Of a stretch of 64,000 bases of DNA, positions 58,390 to 64,000 are shown piece after piece. The notes below the pieces were generated by a model. The model was given only the letters and a program-made list of their open reading frames with translations, was not told the DNA's origin and ran no database searches. Source of the stretch: Streptomyces glomeratus (GTDB lineage Bacteria > Actinomycetota > Actinomycetes > Streptomycetales > Streptomycetaceae). Made by a program: the position numbers and the translations under genes. Position 1 is the stretch's first letter; every line of letters starts with the position of its first letter. Where the stretch lies: positions 1 to 64,000 of the forward strand of contig NZ_JAKEEB010000018.1 of the NCBI RefSeq assembly GCF_021462825.1, read 5' to 3'.

Positions 58390-58419
58390 GTGCACACCGT
58401 CACAGCCAGCAGTGTGCAC
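58390..58419. promoter_or_regulatory. Inverted repeat in divergent promoter region
   Basis: Arms GTGCACAC and GTGTGCAC separated by 14 bases, in the 213-bp gap between the divergent small-protein operon and the plus-strand regulator operon. Position suits an operator shared by both, probably of the Scr1-type HTH protein downstream. Confidence 0.5.
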
Positions 58420-58513
58420 TGATGTACACGCGTCCTGTTTATGGTGTTGCCTGCCATGCTCTCCGCACAATGGTGGTGTACATCCCTGAACACGTCGAGC
58501 ATCGGAGGCGACT

Positions 58514-58774
58514 GTGGATCTACAGTTCATCGGGATCGACCCAAACACCGGGGATGGCGAGAGCCCCACCGTGTGGGTCGACCAGGAGGCGAAGGAGCTT
58601 GTGCTCCAGGGCTGGAAGCCGGAGCCGGACCTCGAGGCCGCATGCGCGGCGTTCGAGGTACCCGGGCACGCGGTGGGGATCCCGGACCACGAAGCCGTAA
58701 TCCGGATCCCCGCCAGGATGGTGCCGATGATCAGGGAGGCGTGCGATGCCGTCGAGCGTGCCGACTTGGCCTGA
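58514..58774 (+). CDS. Small hypothetical acidic protein
   Basis: An 86-residue acidic protein from GTG 58514: DLQFIGIDPNTGDGESPTVW, VDQEAKELVLQGWKPEPDLE, and HEAVIRIPARMVPMIREACD. It overlaps the start of the DUF6879 gene by 29 bases. Genes of this type commonly precede DUF6879/HTH pairs in Streptomyces. Function unknown. Confidence 0.65.
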   Translation: MDLQFIGIDPNTGDGESPTVWVDQEAKELVLQGWKPEPDLEAACAAFEVPGHAVGIPDHEAVIRIPARMVPMIREACDAVERADLA

Positions 58775-59276
58775 ACTCCTCGGCTCGGCCACCCGCACGG
58801 CCATTCACCTGGAGATGCGCGACTCCTACGCCGTCGACTACGAGAAAGGTCCGTTCGCCGCCTGGCGGGCCGGCTTCCGCCACGACCCGGCGGACCGCGC
58901 GTCCTGGTGGCGGCCGTGGCTCGACCTCATCCAAGAGACGGTGGGTCGCGGCGTCATCGTCCGCCGCGCCCGGATCGTGTCCGAGCCCGTCAGCGAGTAC
59001 ACCCGGTTCCTCTACGACGGCACCTTCACCAACGTGGCCGCCGGCGAGCAGGTGCGCTGGCTCCCCCGCCGCCGCGCCTCCGACATTCCGCTGCCGGGCA
59101 ATGACTTCTGGCTGATCGACGGCCGCCTGGTCCGGTGGAACCACTTCACCGGCGAGGGCGCCTCGGCGGGCGGAGAGATCAGCGAGGACCCGGCCGCCGC
59201 CAAGCTGTGCGCCGACGCCTTCGAAGAGGTGTGGGCGCGCGCCATCCCGCACGACCAGTACACGATCAGCCAGTAA
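58746..59276 (+). CDS. DUF6879-family protein
   Basis: A 176-residue protein with the DUF6879 pattern: AIHLEMRDSYAVDYEKGPFA, RGVIVRRARIVSEPVSEYTR, DIPLPGNDFWLIDGRLVRWN. It is usually encoded just before an Scr1-type HTH regulator, as here (14 bases). The pair resembles an inhibitor/regulator or toxin-antitoxin-like module; the actual activity is unproven. Confidence 0.8.
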   Translation: MPSSVPTWPELLGSATRTAIHLEMRDSYAVDYEKGPFAAWRAGFRHDPADRASWWRPWLDLIQETVGRGVIVRRARIVSEPVSEYTRFLYDGTFTNVAAGEQVRWLPRRRASDIPLPGNDFWLIDGRLVRWNHFTGEGASAGGEISEDPAAAKLCADAFEEVWARAIPHDQYTISQ

Positions 59277-59290
59277 GGTCAGGCCAGCTC

Positions 59291-60142
59291 ATGCCCATGT
59301 CCCCGTCCTCCTCGGCCCAGGTCGCCCGCGAAGCTGTCGCGCAGCGCCTGAAGGAACTCCGGGCCGACGCCGGGATCACAGGGCCTGAGCTGGCCACCCG
59401 CTGCGGTTGGTCCCACCCCAAGACCTACCGGATCGAGGGCGCCCGCACGCCGCCGTCGGCCGACGACATCCGCCGCTGGTGCGAAGCCTGCGGTGCCGCA
59501 GGCCAGGCCGACGACATCATCGCCCAGTCACGCACCGCCCAGTCGATGTACACCGAGTGGCGGCGCAAGTCCCGCACCGGGCTGAAGCAGTTGCAGCAGA
59601 GCTACGTGCCGCTGTTCAAGGCGACGAAGCTGTTCCGGGTCTACTCGCCCACCATGGTCCCCGGGCTGCTCCAGACCGAGGGCTACGCCCGTGGACTCAT
59701 GTCCTCGATCACCCGTTTCCGCGGCATCCCCGACGACGTTGCTGACGCCGTCGCCGCCCGGCTCGAGCGGTCCCGCATCATCCACGAGCCCGGCCGCCGG
59801 TTCTCGCTGGTCATCGAAGAACCGGTCCTCCACTATCAGTTGGGGGACCAGGACGCGATGGCTGCTCAGCTTGGCTACCTCCTCACGGCTGGGGCGCTGC
59901 CGCAGGTGTCGCTGGGCATCATCCCCAGCGCGACCATCGCGCGCCCCATGTGGCCGCAGGAGCTGTTCCACCTGTACGACGAGAGCCTTGTGTCCGTGGA
60001 ATTGCTGGCCGCCCGCGTGCAGATCACACAGCCCACCGAGATCGCCCTGTACGTAAAGGCGTTCGATGGCCTGCGCGGCCTGGCCGTGTACGGGGCAGAC
60101 GCCCGCGCCCTGATCGTGAAGGCCATCGAAGCACTCCACTGA
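59291..60142 (+). CDS. Scr1-family HTH transcriptional regulator (DUF5753)
   Basis: A 283-residue protein. The N-terminal XRE HTH (about 15-75) reads LKELRADAGITGPELATRCG, WSHPKTYRIEGARTPPSADD. The C-terminal DUF5753 domain shows YSPTMVPGLLQTEGYARGLM, HYQLGDQDAMAAQLGYLLTA and ALYVKAFDGLRGLAVYG. This is the Scr1-type antitoxin-like regulator class very common in Streptomyces. It probably controls its own operon and the divergent small-protein operon. Confidence 0.88.
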   Translation: MPMSPSSSAQVAREAVAQRLKELRADAGITGPELATRCGWSHPKTYRIEGARTPPSADDIRRWCEACGAAGQADDIIAQSRTAQSMYTEWRRKSRTGLKQLQQSYVPLFKATKLFRVYSPTMVPGLLQTEGYARGLMSSITRFRGIPDDVADAVAARLERSRIIHEPGRRFSLVIEEPVLHYQLGDQDAMAAQLGYLLTAGALPQVSLGIIPSATIARPMWPQELFHLYDESLVSVELLAARVQITQPTEIALYVKAFDGLRGLAVYGADARALIVKAIEALH

Positions 60143-60183
60143 CCCGCAGAGCTTTGCCGGGCCCGTTGCGACGTACCTGATGG

Positions 60184-60834
60184 CTAAGCGGCTGGCACGC
60201 TTGCCTGATGCCACGGGGCCGGGCCGGTCTGCGAGGCCCAGCCGGCGAGGGCGTGCTCGTCATACAGGCGGATGCGCTGCGCGTTGGCGTAGCCGATGGC
60301 CTGCCGGGTGAAGGTGCTGGTGGTGACCATGACGGCGATGTGGGCGCCATGGACGCTGTAGCAGGTGCCGCCGAAGCGCTGCGCGTCCGGGGAGCCGACC
60401 TTGTTGGTGAGCCCGTAGCGCTTGCACTGGATGACGATGCGGTGGCCGGTGGGGGCGGTGGCGATGACGTCGGCTCCCAGGTCTCCGGCTCCGCCGACGA
60501 CCCTGACGTCCGTGCAGCCGTCGCGCCGGCACAGGTAGGCGATGGCGTGCTCGAACTCGTTCGGGCTCATGGTGTGGTAGCGGGCGACCTCGCGGGACTG
60601 TACGTCGCGGATCTGCGCAAGGCGCGCGGCATCGAGGCGGCGTTGCTCGGCCTTGCGGGCGCGGCGCACCACGTAGGCACCGCTGGCGGCGAACGCGGCG
60701 AGAAGCAGCGGGATACCGAGGGCCGGTTCGTGCTTGACCAACTGGAGGAGGATCGCGAGCGGGACGCCGACGCCCCATATGGCGACGAGGACGTAGAACA
60801 TGCAGGATGAACCGCGGGTGCGGCGTGGCGACAT
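60184..60834 (-). CDS. Membrane-anchored Mrr-like restriction endonuclease
   Basis: A 216-residue protein. Two hydrophobic segments (FYVLVAIWGVGVPLAILLQL and LGIPLLLAAFAASGAYVV) anchor a C-terminal Mrr_cat nuclease domain: MSPNEFEHAIAYLCRRDGCT, GGAGDLGADVIATAPTGHRI (catalytic Asp) and VIQCKRYGLTNKVGSPDAQR (Q-x-K). Mrr-type enzymes cut modified DNA. A soluble or partial relative lies at 63762-64000. ATG 60801 is an alternative start. Confidence 0.85.
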   Translation of the reverse strand: MSPRRTRGSSCMFYVLVAIWGVGVPLAILLQLVKHEPALGIPLLLAAFAASGAYVVRRARKAEQRRLDAARLAQIRDVQSREVARYHTMSPNEFEHAIAYLCRRDGCTDVRVVGGAGDLGADVIATAPTGHRIVIQCKRYGLTNKVGSPDAQRFGGTCYSVHGAHIAVMVTTSTFTRQAIGYANAQRIRLYDEHALAGWASQTGPAPWHQASVPAA

Positions 60835-60926
60835 GAAGGTCCCCCCGAGACGTGATCGGTGGCGGAAGCGTAGCTGTACTGCGCAGAGACTGTGGCCAGT
60901 TGGGGGATGCGGGCTATCGTCCCCGC

Positions 60927-61430
60927 ATGAACTGGGGAGACGTCCCGGCCTGGGGGGCCTTGGTGGTGGCGGTCGTGGCGGCCGTGTTCAGCGGCCTAGC
61001 CCTGAAGCACAGCAGGCAGTCGGCCGAAGCCGCGGAGCAATCGGCGATCGCATCTGACCGGTCCGCGGCGGCGGCGGAGCGGTCGGCTGCGGCCGACGAG
61101 GCCGCGCTCACCGAGATGCGGCGCGAAGCGCAGGAGCGGCGGAACGCGGAAGCTGAAGCGACGCGGCCGAAGCCGGACTTGAGGGTGACCCGGACGGGCG
61201 GCGTTCAGTACGTCCTACGGAACGTCGGTACAGGGGCTGCCATCAACGTGACCGTCGTCCGGGCCGGAAAGCCAGGCCAGTGCAGAAGCCTGCCCGATGG
61301 GGCGACGCTGCAGCCCGGCGAAGGGCATGAGTTCCAGATCCTCACGGCGATGGGCATGCCCGTTCCAACGACGATCTACGTGACGTGGGATGGGCAGGAC
61401 GATCCCGTGGCGCTGGAAGTGCCGCTGTGA
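60927..61430 (+). CDS. Single-pass membrane protein with coiled-coil-like Ala-rich helix
   Basis: A 167-residue protein: one N-terminal membrane helix (VPAWGALVVAVVAAVFSGLA), a long Ala/Glu/Ser helix built of AAEQSAIASDRSAAAAERSA-like repeats (about 35-90), then a compact beta domain (RVTRTGGVQYVLRNVGTGAA, TIYVTWDGQDDP). Common in actinophage-like islands; function unknown. ATG 60927 is chosen because the membrane helix starts there. Confidence 0.65.
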   Translation: MNWGDVPAWGALVVAVVAAVFSGLALKHSRQSAEAAEQSAIASDRSAAAAERSAAADEAALTEMRREAQERRNAEAEATRPKPDLRVTRTGGVQYVLRNVGTGAAINVTVVRAGKPGQCRSLPDGATLQPGEGHEFQILTAMGMPVPTTIYVTWDGQDDPVALEVPL

Positions 61431-61445
61431 CGGGCGGCCGGACCC

Positions 61446-61474
61446 CTAGTGATGGAGCAGATTCGGCTCACTAG
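61446..61474. terminator. Stem-loop between convergent genes
   Basis: Arms CTAGTGA / TCACTAG just after the stop at 61430 and before the convergent fragment ending at 61625. A 14-bp palindrome CGAAACCGGTTTCG follows at 61565-61578. Confidence 0.4.
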
Positions 61475-61624
61475 GTATGACGACGGCCTCGTGGCATCCG
61501 ATTTTGGGAGGCCGCTGGACTGCCCGAAGCTCGAAACTTCCCAGCTCAGAGCCGACATCAGGGGCGAAACCGGTTTCGGGGTGGGTGAAACCGCAACCCC
61601 TTCCCGAAACCGGCTCAAGGGCCC

Positions 61625-61972
61625 CTACTCGCCGTCCTCGACGGCCGGCAGGTCGGTGTAGCGGAGGCCCTTGGCGCCGCCGCAGCACTCTCGGATCGTG
61701 AGCTGCCGGGTGGACACCTTGAACGGCTTGAGAGCCGCGCTGAGCGCCGTGGACGCGTCTGCCGCGTCCATCTCCGTCCACGGCTTGTAGAGGTCGGCCC
61801 GGTAGGTGGCGAGGGCCTCGACGAGCCGGTGGGAGTGCACGGTCTCGACGCCGTCGGGCCAGATAGCCCTCAGGTGGTCGAGGACCGTCTCGACGTCCTT
61901 CTCCTCGACCTGCTGGCCGATTGACTGCCCGGACAGGGTGCCGGCCGCGGTGCGGAGCGCGAGGTTAGTTAA
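61625..61972 (-). pseudogene. C-terminal fragment of a transfer/replication-type protein
   Basis: About 115 residues, open from the island edge to the stop at 61625: ALRTAAGTLSGQSIGQQVEE, DVETVLDHLRAIWPDGVETV, LSAALKPFKVSTRQLTIREC, GLRYTDLPAVEDGE. The style matches C termini of Streptomyces mobile-element ATPases (FtsK/SpoIIIE-TraB or DUF3631-like). The N-terminal part is missing because the frame enters host-gene sequence at about 61972. Marks the right edge of the island. Confidence 0.55.
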
Positions 61973-62334
61973 CCGCGTTGATCCCCACGGCGGAGGTCGA
62001 TCTGCTGTGGGAGCGGCTCGATCTGGTGGCGACCCGCTTCCGGGACGTGCAGGCCTTCGGCCGGCTCGTCCCCGGCCGCATCGCGGTGCGGCCCACCGAC
62101 CCGCAGCGGACCCTGTGTCTGCTTCTGGGCTCCGAACTGCACATCTACCCGTGCGAGCCCGCCGAGCCGACCGGCGCCCTCTCCGGTTCCGCGGAGGCGA
62201 TGCTGCGCCTCGTCTACGGCCGCAACCGGCCCGAGGCGGACGCTGTCACCGTGACCGGCGCGGCGACGCTCCCGGACCCGCGCTCGCTCTTCCCCGGGTA
62301 CGGACCGGGGCATCCGCCGCGTCTCGGCCCATGA
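61972..62334 (+). pseudogene. Maleylpyruvate-isomerase-family gene, C-terminal fragment
   Basis: Reads ALIPTAEVDLLWERLDLVAT, FGRLVPGRIAVRPTDPQRTL, SELHIYPCEPAEPTGALSGS and ends SLFPGYGPGHPPRLGP. This is the C-terminal domain of a TIGR03083/MDMPI-type protein and directly continues the fragment ending AWDVEVAVDSA at 51381. The two halves are separated by the island. Confidence 0.8.
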
Positions 62335-62367
62335 GCGGGCGGGTGGGCGAGCAGACCACGCGGCCGC

Positions 62368-62862
62368 TCAGGACCCGGACGTCGGGAACAGGACGCAGGT
62401 GCTGGTGGCGTGGGCGAGCAGGCGGTCCGCTCCGTCGAACAGCTGGGCCTGGGCAAGGGCGGTGCGACGGCCGCTGCTGAGCACGGTGCCCACGGCCCGC
62501 ACCTCGCCCGTGTCGACGGTGACCGGGCGCAGGAACTTCACCGTCAGATCCAGCGAGGTGTAGCCCATGCCCCCGGGCAAGGTGGAGTGGACCGCACATC
62601 CGGCCGCGGAATCGAGGAGGGTCGCGTAGACGCCGCCGTGCACACTGCCGATCGGGTTGTAGTGCTCCTCACCCGGGACCAGCGAGAACACCGCACGACC
62701 CCGCTCGACCTCCAGCAGCGCCATGCCCAGCGTCGCGCTGAGGGGCGGGGCTGGCAGACGCCCGGCGAGCATGTCGTGCAGCAGTTCGAGACCGGACGTG
62801 CGGCCCGCGGCCTCCGCGGTGATCGCGGGGTCGTCCCACTCGTACGTACGTGATCTTCCCAT
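62368..62862 (-). CDS. PaaI-family hot-dog thioesterase
   Basis: A 164-residue acyl-CoA thioesterase of the PaaI/YdiI type: GLELLHDMLAGRLPAPPLSA, EEHYNPIGSVHGGVYATLLD (catalytic HGG loop and Asp) and GYTSLDLTVKFLRPVTVDTG. It probably hydrolyses aromatic or medium-chain acyl-CoA. ATG 62862 is preferred. A good promoter lies just upstream at 62898-62927. Confidence 0.88.
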   Translation of the reverse strand: MGRSRTYEWDDPAITAEAAGRTSGLELLHDMLAGRLPAPPLSATLGMALLEVERGRAVFSLVPGEEHYNPIGSVHGGVYATLLDSAAGCAVHSTLPGGMGYTSLDLTVKFLRPVTVDTGEVRAVGTVLSSGRRTALAQAQLFDGADRLLAHATSTCVLFPTSGS

Positions 62863-62897
62863 GCCCCGGGGCCTCCCTGTTCCGACTTCGCCTTGCG

Positions 62898-62927
62898 ACG
62901 CTAACCGGCCGCCGGGCTGACTGTCAA
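62898..62927 (-). promoter_or_regulatory. Promoter of thioesterase gene with overlapping dyad
   Basis: Minus strand: TTGACA at 62927-62922, 18-base spacer, TAGCGT at 62903-62898. A dyad at 62917-62940 (CTGACT...AGTCAG) overlaps the -35, a likely operator. Confidence 0.5.
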
Positions 62928-63640
62928 TGACGAAAGTCAGCTGGTGATCGGTCACCGGCCGGCTGTTCGAAGGCGGCGATGAGGCGTCCCAGGTCCTGCC
63001 GCCGTGAGTCGGCCGGCCACACCGCCCATGTCCGGCGGATGAGCGGTGGCCGATCAGTGGCGACCAGGCCACACCGTCGGGAATGGGCTACGACCAGTCC
63101 GGTGGCGCCAGCACGAAGGCCCGGCCGGCACCGACGGCCGCCGGCTTCACCTCCGCGATCGGCCGCTGCCCCTCCGGGGCCTGTGGCCCCCCGGGTCGAG
63201 GCCGTGGCTGGGCAGGATCGCGGTCAGCTCGTCGCACCAGGCGGGGCTGTCCGAGCGGGGGAAGGCCACCCACTGCAGACCGGCCAGCCGATCCAGCGCG
63301 ATCCCCTCGGCCTCGGCCGGCTCCGCGGCCGGCAGTACGCCCTGCCGTTCCCGGTCGACCAGCAAGGACGCCGCCTCCCCCTCCGCTGTACCGGGCGATC
63401 ATCCGCAGCGCCTGATCGTCCGCCCAAGGACCACACGCGCATCCCCGAGCAGCGCCGCACCCGCGTCGGTGGGCCGCACGCGGTGTTGCCGCGCACCAGC
63501 AGCTTCAGCCTGAGCTGACGCTCCGGGCAACCGACCGTCGGCGACGGCGCCGGCCCGCTGACGTGCAGCCGACGGGCCGCGGCGGAGAAACCGCCTTCTT
63601 CCACCACCGCGACGAAGGCATGCGGCTCACGCAGTTCCAT
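62924..63640 (-). pseudogene. LysR-family regulator, frameshifted
   Basis: From ATG 63640 the HTH reads MELREPHAFVAVVEEGGFSA, then ARRLHVSGPAPSPTVG (consensus SQPALSQTV is changed). After about 63480 coding potential moves to another frame (LDRLAGLQWVAFPRSDSPAW, CDELTAILPSHGLDPG at 63300-63190), then to others (EVKPAAVGAGRAFVLAP; PLIRRTWAVWPADSRRQDLG, RLIAAFEQPAGDRSPADFRH to the stop at 62924). At least three frame changes plus motif decay indicate a dead gene. Confidence 0.72.
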
Positions 63641-63761
63641 GTGCCCATCGCACCACGGGGAGACCGTCAGGACCACGGCCGGTGATGGGCACGCCTCATG
63701 AGGTTCATGAACGGAGCGAATGGCTGGTGGAGGCCGGTGTACGTGTGTATCGCCGACGGGG

Positions 63762-64000
63762 TCACCCCGTCTCGCCGCCGCCCGTGTGCGCCCGCCACGG
63801 CTCCGGCCCCGTTCGTTCGCCCCAGGCCTCCAGATCCTCCCGGTCCCAGCACACGATCCCGCACTGCTCGGCGTACTCCCTGGCCGGGGCGGTGAAGCCG
63901 CTGGTGGTGACGACGACCGCGATGTCCGCCCCGTGCACGGCGAAGCAGGTGCCACCGAAGCGCTGGAGGTCCTGGGAGCCGACCCGGTTGCCGTCTCCGT
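63762..64000 (-). CDS. Mrr-like restriction endonuclease, C-terminal part (cut by window edge)
   Basis: Seventy-nine residues ending at TGA 63762-63764: GDGNRVGSQDLQRFGGTCFA, VHGADIAVVVTTSGFTAPAR, then a Trp-rich end. These align throughout with the C-terminal third of the Mrr-like protein at 60184-60834 (NKVGSPDAQRFGGTCYSVHG). The catalytic Asp and QxK lie beyond the window. Paralogue of the island gene. Confidence 0.75.
   Translation of the reverse strand, partial: GDGNRVGSQDLQRFGGTCFAVHGADIAVVVTTSGFTAPAREYAEQCGIVCWDREDLEAWGERTGPEPWRAHTGGGETG

Overview
The window looks like a stretch of Streptomyces chromosome. Codon third positions are very GC-rich, GTG/TTG starts are frequent, operons are tightly overlapped (ATGA/GTGA junctions), and the gene families are typical of the genus: SpoIIE phosphatase with an RsbW-like kinase, F420-type LLM oxidoreductase, DUF3566, DUF4232 lipoprotein, Scr1/DUF6879 regulators, SAV_5884-type graspetide genes. 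No tRNA, rRNA or CRISPR was seen.

Layout. 1-0.3 kb: tail and right end of an IS200/IS605 element. 0.3-14.5 kb: mixed chromosomal genes (HxlR regulator with SRPBCC and LLM genes, broken MFS transporter, anti-sigma-like ATPase, aldo/keto reductase, SpoIIE phosphatase, a GntR/CrtC-like/GMC oxidoreductase operon with a perfect palindrome in front, a lipoprotein, a secreted NlpC/P60 protein). 14.66-44.02 kb: a minus-strand biosynthetic cluster whose content and order match the published triacsin (N-hydroxytriazene) pathway. 44.5-46.0 kb: an HTH/TPR-type regulator. 46.65-48.45 kb: a divergent long-chain acyl-CoA synthetase, which is the enzyme class triacsins inhibit. 48.5-50.8 kb: two membrane proteins and an SDR. 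51.1-62.3 kb: an accessory island of about 10.6 kb inserted into a maleylpyruvate-isomerase-family gene, whose two pieces can still be read on either side. 62.4-64 kb: a thioesterase, a decayed LysR gene and the end of an Mrr-like protein.

How the cluster works (sequence plus published tri/spb/cre biochemistry). Lysine is N6-hydroxylated (tri26). The cupin/MetRS fusion (tri28) couples it to glycine, making an N-N bond. The DAAO-like flavoenzyme (tri27) releases hydrazinoacetate, which a ligase (tri29) loads on an ACP (tri30); a GNAT (tri31) acylates it and an acyl-CoA-dehydrogenase-like enzyme (tri22) oxidises it. CreE-like (tri21) and CreD-like (tri16) enzymes make nitrite, and the ligase tri17 uses it for the second N-N bond. 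A type II PKS-like set (KS, truncated KS-like partner, FabG, two MaoC-type hot-dog proteins, KAS III, second ACP, PPTase) plus a UbiD/UbiX pair supplies the polyene. Two saccharopine-dehydrogenase-family genes suggest that lysine is regenerated as a carrier. A D27-like (DUF4033) protein ends the run.

The island carries a tape-measure fragment, an IS200 TnpA fragment, lipoprotein and AlbA_2 genes, a three-gene graspetide cassette (tgmA-B-C: precursor, ATP-grasp ligase, PIMT-like methyltransferase), three overlapping small Cys-motif genes divergent from a DUF6879/Scr1-type regulator pair, a membrane Mrr-like endonuclease and a truncated transfer-type protein. Function calls rest on motif reading alone; no database search was possible.
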